NCBI RefSeq assembly: GCF_022419185.1
Contig: NZ_JAJOZK010000010.1
Span: forward strand, 1-64,000
DNA: 64,000 nucleotides
Reading direction: 5' to 3'
DNA from: Thermomonas flagellata
GTDB lineage: Bacteria; Pseudomonadota; Gammaproteobacteria; Xanthomonadales; Xanthomonadaceae
In this document: positions 57,128 to 64,000 of the stretch, in pieces
Numbering within the stretch: the stretch's first letter is position 1
How the letters are laid out: each line of letters opens with the position of its first letter
Program-made: the position numbers and the translations under genes
Notes under the pieces: model-generated
Database searches by the model: none
The model's input: only the letters and a program-made list of their open reading frames with translations
Told to the model about the DNA's origin: nothing

Positions 57128-57448
57128 TCAGGTCGGGCCGAGGGTGCCGTACTCGGCCGGCAGCCGCGCATAGAACATCCGCAGCCCCTCGCGCTCGATC
57201 GCCTCCAGCAGCTGCTGCACCTGCTCGTCGCTGGCGATGATCTCGACCAGCACCGGCAGTTCGCCCGCCAGTTCGTAGAAGTGCATTTCGTGCAGCTCGC
57301 CTTCGCGGCCGTAGCCGGCCAGGGCGCGGAACGCGGAGCCGCCGTGGATGCCGAGCGCGCGCGCCTGCTCGAGCAGCCATTCGTACACCAGCTTGCCGTG
57401 GATCTTGCGCGACTCGTAGGTATACAGGCGCAGATGGGTGCCTTTCAT
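57128..57448 (-). CDS. DUF190 protein (PII-like fold)
   Basis: A 106-residue protein of the DUF190 family, small ferredoxin-like (PII-like) proteins often found next to crcB. Motifs: HLRLYTYESRKIHGKLVYEW, GIHGGSAFRALAGYG and LPVLVEIIASDEQVQQLLEA. It lies 19 bases after crcB on the same strand, so it should be expressed under the fluoride riboswitch upstream. The family's function is not established; context suggests a role in fluoride or ion homeostasis. Confidence 0.85.
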   Translation of the reverse strand: MKGTHLRLYTYESRKIHGKLVYEWLLEQARALGIHGGSAFRALAGYGREGELHEMHFYELAGELPVLVEIIASDEQVQQLLEAIEREGLRMFYARLPAEYGTLGPT

Positions 57449-57467
57449 CGTCCGCTCCCTCGTCGAT

Positions 57468-57854
57468 TCACACTTTGACCAGCATCCGGAACAGCCCGTA
57501 CCCGAGCAGGGTCGCCAGCAGCGAGCCCAGGGTATGGGTCAGCACATGCGCCAGCGCCCACAGCGGCTGCTGGCGCAGGATCAGGGTGACCGCTTCGGCC
57601 GAGAAGGTCGAGAACGTGGTCAGTCCGCCCAAAAAACCGGTTGCGAGCAGCAGCCGCACGGCCGGCGGGATCGCCTGGAACTGCTCGAACAGGCCGAGCA
57701 CCACGCCCATCAGCAGCCCGCCGATCAGGTTGGCCGACAGCGTGCCCAGCGGCAGGGTCGGAAACACCGGATTGAGCGCAAGGCCCAAGGCCCAGCGCAG
57801 CAACGCGCCCAAGCCCGCGCCGATGAAGATCGCCAGCATCGACATCCACTGCAC
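57468..57854 (-). CDS. crcB: fluoride ion channel CrcB (Fluc)
   Basis: A 128-residue membrane protein with four helices that forms a dual-topology dimer exporting fluoride. Family motifs are FIGAGLGALLRWALGLAL, GTLSANLIGGLLMGVVLG, and GFLGGLTTFSTFSAEAVTLI with the Phe pair lining the pore. The start is GTG 57854, which lies 7 bases after GAGGAG; ATG 57845 is in frame but badly spaced. A fluoride riboswitch precedes it. Confidence 0.93.
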   Translation of the reverse strand: MQWMSMLAIFIGAGLGALLRWALGLALNPVFPTLPLGTLSANLIGGLLMGVVLGLFEQFQAIPPAVRLLLATGFLGGLTTFSTFSAEAVTLILRQQPLWALAHVLTHTLGSLLATLLGYGLFRMLVKV

Positions 57855-57907
57855 GTCTGCACTCCTCAAGGGGTCCGTTGCACGAGGGCGGACGGACTTG
57901 CATGGGG

Positions 57908-57969
57908 GCAGGCATCATCGGCCGACGCGGCGGTTTGCCGGAAACCCGGCGGGAGGAATGCCATCTCCC
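57908..57969 (-). promoter_or_regulatory. fluoride riboswitch (crcB motif) with an extra hairpin
   Basis: The minus strand reads GGGAGAUGGCAUUCCUCCC, where GGGAG pairs with CUCCC. It continues with AACCGCCGCGUCGGCCGAUG, where GCCG pairs with CGGC, and closes with AUGCCUGC, whose AUGCC pairs with GGCAU of the first loop. This is the two-helix plus long-range pairing layout of the fluoride aptamer, with the GAUG and CGAUGA elements in place. Between the helices sits an additional CCGG-GUUU-CCGG hairpin (57941-57952). Downstream, GTCCGT and ACGGAC (57869-57893) can pair just before the crcB ribosome-binding site, a likely expression platform. Confidence 0.85.
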
Positions 57970-58016
57970 GTGGCTATGGTAGCCGTTCAAGCTGAACGGT
58001 GGCATTGCGCTTTTTA

Positions 58017-58032
58017 CATAATATACATTATG
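58017..58032. repeat. AT-rich palindrome in the crcB-DUF4124 intergenic region
   Basis: CATAAT-ATAC-ATTATG is a perfect inverted repeat inside a conspicuous AT-rich island (about 58008-58040) in a GC-rich genome. It could be a regulator-binding site or part of a promoter. The whole gap 57970-58291 (322 bases) holds no convincing gene; the part after 58045 is GC-rich and featureless to me. Confidence 0.5.
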
Positions 58033-58291
58033 CGAAATTATGGGCGGGCGCGACGATGCGCTCGGCGTCTTCTGCCCTGGGCTGTTCCGCCGCCGTCGGC
58101 ACCGCAAGCATCCGCGGCTGCGCCATGGGCATTCGGGCGATGGCAGGCCTGCCCTGCGCAGGCACGCGCCGATCGTCGGGCGGATCCTCACGGACTGCGC
58201 TGGTGTGCACGCCATGCAGCACACGCGCACACGTAGGCATGGGGTGTTCCTCGGATCGCGGCGCGATGGCACGCCGCGCCATCGCGTCCGG

Positions 58292-58738
58292 TCAGTACCC
58301 ATTGCAGGCTGCGCGCACCGGGGCATCCAAGCGTCCGAGATCGGCATAGGTGCGCCGCAGACCGAGACGTTCGGCCTCCTGCGCACGCCATGCCTTGGCG
58401 GCGCGGCAGCGGGCATCGCGTGTCATCGCCATGGCGGTACGTCGCGATACCAGCATGCGTGCCGGGGACCCGTGTGCGCGGCGGGCGTGCCGCTTCGTTG
58501 CCGCCGGCGCCGCGCGATCGTGAGTGGCCGCCTGCGTCGGTGCTACGGGGACGGGAGGGTCCGCGTACGTGTGCAGGCGATCCTGGCGCGACGCCGGCGG
58601 GCACGCATGATCCTGCCAGTGCACGCTGCCATCGCGGGCGACGCAGCGATAGGCCTCGCCGGCATGGGCCGACAGGCTCGCGCCTGCCGCAGCCAGTAAA
58701 AGCAGCAGGCCAGTGATGTGCGTGCACGAGACGAGCAT
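58292..58738 (-). CDS. DUF4124-like periplasmic protein
   Basis: A 148-residue protein with a signal peptide (HITGLLLLLAAAGASLSAHA) followed by the short DUF4124 motif EAYRCVARDGSVHWQDHACP, in which two Cys probably form a disulfide. The remainder is Arg/Ala-rich and low in complexity, with DARCRAAKAWRAQEAERLGL near the end. ATG 58738 starts the signal peptide. DUF4124 proteins are abundant in Lysobacteraceae and uncharacterised. No operon partner. Confidence 0.72.
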   Translation of the reverse strand: MLVSCTHITGLLLLLAAAGASLSAHAGEAYRCVARDGSVHWQDHACPPASRQDRLHTYADPPVPVAPTQAATHDRAAPAATKRHARRAHGSPARMLVSRRTAMAMTRDARCRAAKAWRAQEAERLGLRRTYADLGRLDAPVRAACNGY

Positions 58739-58872
58739 GTGTCCACCCTGCCCTGACGATCCGGGCCGACAGGGTGCGGCATGCGCGGGCGGCGCGCGAT
58801 CGGACTCCGCCCGCGGCCGGCGTCGGCCAACGCCGTGGCCGGCGGTCGGTGCCGGCGTCCGCGCGATAACGC

Positions 58873-58896
58873 GCAGGCCGCCCGAAGGCGGCCTGC
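58873..58896 (-). terminator. terminator of the tRNA-Ala-tRNA-Glu transcript
   Basis: On the minus strand, GCAGGCCGCC and GGCGGCCTGC form a perfect 10-bp stem with a UUCG tetraloop, 14 bases after the tRNA-Glu CCA end. The T tract is short (GCGTTATC). Confidence 0.65.
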
Positions 58897-58909
58897 AGCA
58901 TGCGGAAGA

Positions 58910-58985
58910 TGGCGTCCCCACGGGGATTCGAACCCCGGTCGCTACCGTGAAAGGGTAATGTCCTAGGCCTCTAGACGATGGGGAC
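58910..58985 (-). tRNA. tRNA-Glu (anticodon TTC)
   Basis: A 76-nt tRNA with encoded CCA. The acceptor stem is GTCCCCA paired with TGGGGAC. The anticodon loop CTTTCAC gives anticodon TTC. The T-arm is CCGGGGTTCGAATCCCCG. It is transcribed after tRNA-Ala. Confidence 0.97.
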
Positions 58986-59009
58986 GGATGCGCATTCCGG
59001 CGGGAAGGA

Positions 59010-59085
59010 TGGTGGAGCCAGCCGGGATCGAACCGGCGACCTCCTGCATGCCATGCAGGCGCTCTCCCAGCTGAGCTATGGCCCC
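59010..59085 (-). tRNA. tRNA-Ala (anticodon GGC)
   Basis: A 76-nt tRNA with encoded CCA. The acceptor stem is GGGGCCA with TGGCTCC. The D-arm is AGCTCAGCTGGGAGAGC. The anticodon loop ATGGCAT gives anticodon GGC. The T-arm is GCCGGTTCGATCCCGGC. It is the first gene of a two-tRNA transcript, 24 bases before tRNA-Glu. Confidence 0.97.
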
Positions 59086-59106
59086 ACGTGCGCTGGAAAG
59101 ACGCGC

Positions 59107-59135
59107 ATTGTGGACATGATCGCGGGGCGCGTCAA
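59107..59135 (-). promoter_or_regulatory. promoter of the tRNA-Ala-tRNA-Glu operon
   Basis: On the minus strand, TTGACG (59130-59135) and CACAAT (59107-59112) are 17 bases apart. The predicted start is about 15 bases before tRNA-Ala. This is one of the best sigma-70 promoters in the window. Confidence 0.75.
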
Positions 59136-59154
59136 GCATCGTCGTGGAAAAAAT

Positions 59155-59628
59155 TCACGCCGCCTGCGGCAGCGGGCGCAGACTGGCCACGCCGTGGCCC
59201 TGCTCGGCCAGATAGGCGAGCCACTTGCCGAGGAACGTGTTCATGCGCAGGCGGTGGTCGAGCACCTGCGCCGGCGGCGGTGCCAGCCCCAGCACGTCCT
59301 GCCAGCGGCGCCCGGCGTAGCAGTGGGTCGCCTCCAGCTGGCGCGCATCGCGGTACAGGCGCAGGTGCGCGGACGGATCCGGCAGGCCGGTGTGCGGATC
59401 GCGCAGGCCGTAGCTCAGGCGCAGCTCGCTGGTGTAGGCATGTCGCTCGAGCACGTCCAGGCGCACGTCCAGGCCGTCGCCGATGCTGGAGACGTAGGCG
59501 CCCGCCGCCAAGTCTCCCGCGGCGAACAGGCGCTGCATGCGCGCATGGTTCTCGGCGTACAGCGCCATCAGCCAGCCGAAGCGGCTCAGGCGCGGCATCC
59601 GCAGCGGACGTGGCGTGGCGAGGTGCAT
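59155..59628 (-). CDS. DUF1249 protein
   Basis: A 157-residue protein of the DUF1249 family: LSRFGWLMALYAENHARMQR, LDVLERHAYTSELRLSYGLR, ARLYRD-type segments and the C-terminal RLRMNTFLGKWLAYLAEQGH. Family members are cytosolic, of unknown function, and in other gammaproteobacteria are often close to nudF and cpdA; those genes are not here. ATG 59628 was chosen; MPRLSRF at 59598 is a possible alternative start. Confidence 0.8.
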   Translation of the reverse strand: MHLATPRPLRMPRLSRFGWLMALYAENHARMQRLFAAGDLAAGAYVSSIGDGLDVRLDVLERHAYTSELRLSYGLRDPHTGLPDPSAHLRLYRDARQLEATHCYAGRRWQDVLGLAPPPAQVLDHRLRMNTFLGKWLAYLAEQGHGVASLRPLPQAA

Positions 59629-59721
59629 GCCCGGATGCTACACGCGCGCGCATGGCCGCGACAGGATTGACCGATGCACGCGACGGCGGGAGGATGGCCT
59701 TCCTGCCGCGATGGCCGCGCT

Positions 59722-60543
59722 CTAGAACATCTCGCGGTTGATGCCCAGATGCTCCAGCACGCGGCTGGCGATCTCCTCGATCGAGGCATGGGTGGTGCTC
59801 AGCATCGGGATGCCCTCGCGCCGGAGCATCGCCTCGGCCTGCGCGACCTCGCGCCGGCAGGTGTCCAGCTGCGCATAGCGCGAGTTGGCGCGGCGCTCCT
59901 GCCGGATCTGCTGCAGCCGCACCGGATCGATGGTCAGCCCGAACAGCTTGTGGCGGAACTGGCGCAGGTGCTGCGGCAGGCGCTCCTGCTCCAGGTCCTC
60001 CGGGGTCAGCGGATAGTTGGCGGCCTTCAGGCCGTGGTGCAGGGCGAGGTAGACGCAGGTCGGCGTCTTGCCCGCGCGCGAGACCCCGACCAGCACCAGG
60101 TCGGCCTCGCCGAGATCGGTGCGCTGGCCGTCGTCGTGCGCGAGCGCGTAGTTCATGGCCTCGATCCGGCGGTGGTAGGTCTCGAAGTCGACCATGCCGT
60201 GCGCCTGCCCCACCCGCGGCTGCCGGGTCTGCCCCAGCTCGCGCTCGAGCGGGCCGATGAAGGGCGCGAACACGTCCAGCATCAGCGCCCCGCTCTCGCC
60301 CAGCAGCGCGACCAGCGCCGGGTCCACGCACGAGGTCACCACGATCGGGCGCACGCCCGCGGCCTCGCCCGCCTGGCGGATGCGCGCGGCGGCCTCGCGC
60401 GCCTTGTCCGGGCTGTCCACGAACGGCAGGCGGTCGGTCGCGAAGCGGGTGCCGGTGAACTGGGTCAGCAGGCTGTGGCCGATGGTCTCGGCGGTGATGC
60501 CGGTGCCGTCGGAGACGTAGAACACGGGCCGTGGCTCGGGCAT
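59722..60543 (-). CDS. ppsR: PEP synthase regulatory protein (PSRP)
   Basis: A 273-residue bifunctional enzyme that inactivates PpsA by ADP-dependent phosphorylation of a Thr and reactivates it by phosphorolysis. The nucleotide-binding loop is [15 protein letters not shown]. The N-terminus [20 protein letters not shown] is a hallmark of the family. It is divergent from ppsA, 85 bases away, the usual arrangement of regulator and target. Confidence 0.95.
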   Translation of the reverse strand: MPEPRPVFYVSDGTGITAETIGHSLLTQFTGTRFATDRLPFVDSPDKAREAAARIRQAGEAAGVRPIVVTSCVDPALVALLGESGALMLDVFAPFIGPLERELGQTRQPRVGQAHGMVDFETYHRRIEAMNYALAHDDGQRTDLGEADLVLVGVSRAGKTPTCVYLALHHGLKAANYPLTPEDLEQERLPQHLRQFRHKLFGLTIDPVRLQQIRQERRANSRYAQLDTCRREVAQAEAMLRREGIPMLSTTHASIEEIASRVLEHLGINREMF

Positions 60544-60560
60544 GCGCGCGCCTGCAATCG

Positions 60561-60589
60561 TAGTCAGCCGGGATGGGCGCGACTAAAAT
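60561..60589 (+). promoter_or_regulatory. possible ppsA promoter
   Basis: TAGTCA (60561-60566) and TAAAAT (60584-60589) are 17 bases apart in the divergent ppsR-ppsA region, 39 bases before the ppsA start. The -10 is good, the -35 moderate (4 of 6). Confidence 0.5.
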
Positions 60590-60628
60590 AGCGAAATTGC
60601 GCGCCCGCGCCCCGTTCCGGAGCCTGCC

Positions 60629-63007
60629 TTGACCGCCAACGTTCTGTGGCTGCACGACCTGCGCCTGTCCGACCTCGCCCAGGTGGGCGGCAAGAACGCC
60701 TCGCTCGGCGAACTGATCGGCCAGCTCTCCGGGCTCGGAGTGTCGGTGCCCGGCGGCTTTGCCACCACGGCGGACGCGTTCCGCGCCTTCATCGCCCACA
60801 ACGACCTGCATGCGCGCATCTACGATGCGCTGGCCGGGCTCGACGTGGAGGACGTGGCCGCGCTGGCCGCGGTCGGCGCGCAGGTGCGCGGCTGGGTGAC
60901 CGACGCCCCGCTGCAACCGTCGCTGGAGGCCGACATCCGCGCCGCCTACGCGCAGCTGTGCCGCGAGGCGGGGGGCGCGGACGTCGCGGTCGCGGTGCGC
61001 TCCTCGGCCACCGCCGAGGACCTGCCCGACGCCAGCTTCGCCGGCCAGCAGGAGACCTTCCTCAACGTCACCGGCGCCGACGACGTGGTGCGCAAGGTGA
61101 AGGAAGTCTTCGCCAGCCTGTACAACGACCGCGCGATCGCCTACCGCGTGCACCACGGCTTCAAGCACGAGGACGTGTTCCTCTCGGCCGGCGTGCAGCT
61201 GATGGTGCGCTCCGACGTCGGCGCCTCCGGCGTGCTGTTCACCCTCGACACCGAGTCCGGCTTCCGCGACGTGGTGTTCATCACCGCCAGCTACGGCCTC
61301 GGCGAGATGGTCGTGCAGGGCGCGGTGAACCCGGACGAGTTCTACGTGTTCAAGCCGACCCTAGAGGCCGGCAAGCCCGCGATCCTGCGCCGCTCGCTGG
61401 GCAGCAAGCAGCAGCGGATGGTGTATTCGGACGCCCCCGGCGAGCGGGTGCGCACCGAGCCGGTGCCGCCCGACCTGCGCGGGCGCTTCTGCATCAGCGA
61501 CGAGGACGTGCACGCGCTGGCGCGGCAGGCGCTGGTGATCGAGCAGCATTACGGCCGGCCGATGGACATCGAATGGGGCAAGGACGGCCACACCGGCAAG
61601 CTCTACATCCTGCAGGCGCGCCCGGAGACGGTGAAGTCGCGCGCGCACGCCACCCAGATCGAGCGCTACGCCCTCGGTCGCCGCGGGCAGGTGCTGGCCG
61701 AGGGCCGCGCGATCGGCCACAAGATCGGCAGCGGCACCGCGCGCGTGGTGCGCTCGCTGGAGGACATGCAGCGGGTGCAGCCGGGCGACGTGCTGGTGGC
61801 CGACATGACCGACCCGGACTGGGAGCCGGTGATGAAGCGCAGCGCCGCGATCGTCACCAACCGCGGCGGCCGCACCTGCCACGCGGCGATCATCGCGCGC
61901 GAACTCGGCGTGCCCGCGGTGGTCGGCACCGGCAACGCGCTGGAGACCGTCCGCGACGGCGACGTGGTGACCGTGAGCTGCGCCGAGGGCGACACCGGCT
62001 ACATCTACGCCGGTGCCCTGCCCTTCGAGCGCACCACCACCGACCTCGGCAACATGCCGGAGGCGCCGCTGAAGATCATGATGAACGTGGCCAACCCCGA
62101 GCGCGCGTTCGACTTCGGGCAGTTGCCGAACGCCGGCATCGGCCTGGCGCGGCTGGAGATGATCATCGCCAGCCACATCGGCGTGCATCCCAAGGCGCTG
62201 CTGGAGTACGCCGCGCAGGACGCCGGCACTCGCGCCCGCATCGACGAGCGCATGGCCGGCTACGCCGGCCCGGTGGAGTTCTACGTCGAGCGCCTGAAGG
62301 AAGGCATCGCCACCATCGCCGCCTCGGTCCATCCCAAGCCGGTGATCGTGCGCCTGTCGGACTTCAAGTCCAACGAATACGCCAACCTGATCGGCGGCCG
62401 CCGCTACGAGCCGCACGAGGAGAACCCGATGCTCGGGTTCCGCGGCGCCTCGCGCTACATCGACCCGTCCTTCCGCGACGCGTTCGCCCTCGAGTGCAGG
62501 GCGGTCAAGCGCGTGCGCGAGGACATGGGGCTGTCCAACGTGTGGGTGATGATCCCGTTCGTGCGCACGCTGGACGAAGGCCGCAAGGTGGTCGAGGTGC
62601 TGCGCGAGAACGGCCTGGTCCAGGGCGAGCACGGCCTGAAGGTCATCATGATGTGCGAGCTGCCGTCCAACGCGCTGCTGGCCGAGCAGTTCCTGGACAT
62701 CTTCGACGGCTTCTCGATCGGTTCCAACGACCTCACCCAGCTCACCCTCGGCCTGGACCGCGACTCCGGGCTGGTGGCGCACCTGTTCGACGAGCGCGAC
62801 CCGGCCGTCAAGCAGTTGCTGGCGATGGCGATCCGCACCGCGCGCGCGAAGGGCAAGTACATCGGCATCTGCGGCCAGGGCCCGAGCGACCACCCCGACC
62901 TCGCGCAGTGGCTGATGGAACAGGGCATCGAGTCGGTGTCGCTGAACCCCGACACCGTGGTCGACACCTGGCTGGTGCTGGCGCGCGCGCGCGCCGCCGC
63001 GGGCTGA
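60629..63007 (+). CDS. ppsA: phosphoenolpyruvate synthase PpsA
   Basis: A 792-residue enzyme converting pyruvate and ATP to PEP, AMP and phosphate in gluconeogenesis. The N-terminal ATP-binding domain begins after [20 protein letters not shown]. The swivelling phosphohistidine domain carries [20 protein letters not shown], with the catalytic His and the neighbouring Thr that PpsR phosphorylates. The C-terminal PEP-binding barrel contains [16 protein letters not shown] and [20 protein letters not shown]. The start is TTG 60629, 8 bases after CCGGAG; no ATG or GTG fits the conserved N-terminus. Confidence 0.96.
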   Translation: MTANVLWLHDLRLSDLAQVGGKNASLGELIGQLSGLGVSVPGGFATTADAFRAFIAHNDLHARIYDALAGLDVEDVAALAAVGAQVRGWVTDAPLQPSLEADIRAAYAQLCREAGGADVAVAVRSSATAEDLPDASFAGQQETFLNVTGADDVVRKVKEVFASLYNDRAIAYRVHHGFKHEDVFLSAGVQLMVRSDVGASGVLFTLDTESGFRDVVFITASYGLGEMVVQGAVNPDEFYVFKPTLEAGKPAILRRSLGSKQQRMVYSDAPGERVRTEPVPPDLRGRFCISDEDVHALARQALVIEQHYGRPMDIEWGKDGHTGKLYILQARPETVKSRAHATQIERYALGRRGQVLAEGRAIGHKIGSGTARVVRSLEDMQRVQPGDVLVADMTDPDWEPVMKRSAAIVTNRGGRTCHAAIIARELGVPAVVGTGNALETVRDGDVVTVSCAEGDTGYIYAGALPFERTTTDLGNMPEAPLKIMMNVANPERAFDFGQLPNAGIGLARLEMIIASHIGVHPKALLEYAAQDAGTRARIDERMAGYAGPVEFYVERLKEGIATIAASVHPKPVIVRLSDFKSNEYANLIGGRRYEPHEENPMLGFRGASRYIDPSFRDAFALECRAVKRVREDMGLSNVWVMIPFVRTLDEGRKVVEVLRENGLVQGEHGLKVIMMCELPSNALLAEQFLDIFDGFSIGSNDLTQLTLGLDRDSGLVAHLFDERDPAVKQLLAMAIRTARAKGKYIGICGQGPSDHPDLAQWLMEQGIESVSLNPDTVVDTWLVLARARAAAG

Positions 63008-63089
63008 AGCCACCGCGGCGGATGCCGACGCCGCGGCCACGCGCCGCGTGCGAACATGCGCGCGTCCCGCCACTGCCCACCCCCGCCGC

Positions 63090-64000
63090 ATGCCGCAGGC
63101 CCGCCAGTCGCTGATCGCCGCCCTCCCCGACCCGGCCCAGGACCCGGTCGACCTCGTGCACCAGCTGCGCGGGGTCGACTGGCTGCGGCTGCTGGAGACC
63201 TGGGGCCTGCGCCTGCTGGCCGCGCTGCTGATCTTCCTCGCCGGGCGCTGGCTGGCTCGGCGGCTGGCGCGCGGGTTGCAGCAGGTGATGGACCGCGCCG
63301 GGGTGGACCCGACCCTGACCGGCTTCCTGCGCAACATCGCCTACGCGGTGATGGTGGTGCTGGTGATCGCCACCGCGCTGACCGCGATCGGGGTGCCGAC
63401 CACCTCGATGTTCGCCATCCTCGGCGCCGCCGGCCTCGCGGTCGGCCTGGCCCTCAAGGATTCGCTGTCGAACATCGCCTCCGGGGTGATGCTGATCGTG
63501 CTGCGCCCGTTCCGCGCCGGCGACCACGTGATCGCCGCGGGGCAGGAGGGCGTGGTGATGGAAGTGCGGGTGTTCCAGACCCGCCTGCGCGCCTTCGACC
63601 AGCGGGTGATCATCCTGCCCAACAGCCAGGTGACCACCGCGCCGATCATCAACTACACGGCGATGCCGACCCGGCGGATCGAGATCAAGGTCGGGGTGGA
63701 CTACGGCGACGACCTGGCGCTGGCACGGCGGGTGCTGCTGCAGCTGGCGGCGGCGGAGCCGCTGGTGCTGGCCGATCCCGCGCCGGTGGTGCGGGTGGCC
63801 AACCTCGGCGAGAGCAGCGTGGACCTGCTGCTGCACGCGTTCTGCCGCACCGCCGACGTGGTGGAGGCGCGCAGCCGCCTGACCGAGGCCGTGCGCGACG
63901 GGCTGATCGCCAGCGGCATCACCATCCCCTACCCCCAGCGCGACCTGCACGTGTACCACAGCGACGCCAGCGGCAAGCCGATCGCGGACATCCTGCTCAA
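63090..64000 (+). CDS. mscS: small-conductance mechanosensitive channel MscS, C-terminus cut by the window
   Basis: 303 codons are visible from ATG 63090 and the frame is open at the window end. There are three membrane helices (about residues 33-55, 80-100, 104-135). The pore helix TM3 reads FAILGAAGLAVGLALKDSLS, with the Ala/Gly packing pattern of MscS. The beta domain signature is LPNSQVTTAPIINYT and the region beyond is alpha/beta. MscS opens under membrane tension and releases solutes on hypo-osmotic shock. It follows ppsA by 82 bases on the same strand. Confidence 0.93.
   Translation, partial: MPQARQSLIAALPDPAQDPVDLVHQLRGVDWLRLLETWGLRLLAALLIFLAGRWLARRLARGLQQVMDRAGVDPTLTGFLRNIAYAVMVVLVIATALTAIGVPTTSMFAILGAAGLAVGLALKDSLSNIASGVMLIVLRPFRAGDHVIAAGQEGVVMEVRVFQTRLRAFDQRVIILPNSQVTTAPIINYTAMPTRRIEIKVGVDYGDDLALARRVLLQLAAAEPLVLADPAPVVRVANLGESSVDLLLHAFCRTADVVEARSRLTEAVRDGLIASGITIPYPQRDLHVYHSDASGKPIADILL

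Noticed and set aside
57870-57908. Standard rho-independent terminator as the riboswitch output
   Set aside because: No stem followed by a T tract between the aptamer and crcB; the pairing near the ribosome-binding site suggests translational control instead.

Overview
The window is a GC-rich chromosomal segment from a gammaproteobacterium of the Xanthomonas/Lysobacter/Luteimonas group (Lysobacteraceae). Three things support this. The gene order carA-carB-greA-rpfE-recJ-prfB-lysS-rpfG-rpfC-rpfF-rpfB-acnA is the xanthomonad rpf region. The proteins read like xanthomonad orthologues. The start codons and promoters (GTG and TTG starts, poor Shine-Dalgarno sites, apparently leaderless genes) fit a high-GC member of that group. 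The genus cannot be fixed from the sequence alone.

Layout. 1-1130: a short foreign-looking patch next to the 3' end of ssrA, with the end of an IS3-family element, a small gene cut by it, and a YafQ/RelB-type toxin-antitoxin pair. 1134-5052: translation quality control and regulation (tmRNA, a CHASE-PAS histidine kinase, SmpB, RatA, RnfH). 5082-12631: bamE, fur, recN and the heat-shock block hrcA-grpE-dnaK-dnaJ, with two clear sigma-32 type promoters. 12765-15733: a DUF1631 protein and dapB. 15864-26185: carAB, greA, rpfE, recJ, prfB (programmed +1 frameshift) and lysS. 26276-35844: the DSF quorum-sensing core (RpfG HD-GYP regulator, RpfC hybrid sensor, RpfF synthase, RpfB acyl-CoA ligase) and the RpfA-type aconitase. 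35963-39352: a MazE/VapB-VapC pair and a secreted PHP-fold hydrolase with Ig repeats. 39456-46399: nudix-mnmA-hflD, clpS-clpA, mgtC, infA, aat. 46396-52490: a FemAB-like protein, a phosphoesterase, a beta-barrel protein beside an exported Ntn hydrolase, a NYN/PIN protein, trxB. 52686-57114: ftsK-lolA-rarA. 57128-57969: a fluoride riboswitch driving crcB and a DUF190 gene. 58292-64000: a DUF4124 protein, tRNA-Glu and tRNA-Ala, a DUF1249 protein, the divergent ppsR/ppsA pair, and a truncated mscS gene.

How they work together. RpfF makes the fatty-acid signal DSF, RpfB processes free fatty acids and turns the signal over, RpfC senses it, and RpfG degrades cyclic di-GMP in response. ssrA and smpB, present within 3.2 kb, rescue stalled ribosomes. 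ClpS-ClpA and Aat, lying within 5 kb, form the N-end-rule branch of proteolysis. PpsR switches PpsA by phosphorylation. Most of the window is core genome. The least ordinary parts are the IS-cut toxin-antitoxin operon, the fluoride riboswitch with an extra hairpin, the series of apparently leaderless promoters, the duplicated 3' tail of the aconitase gene, and the exported Ntn hydrolase.
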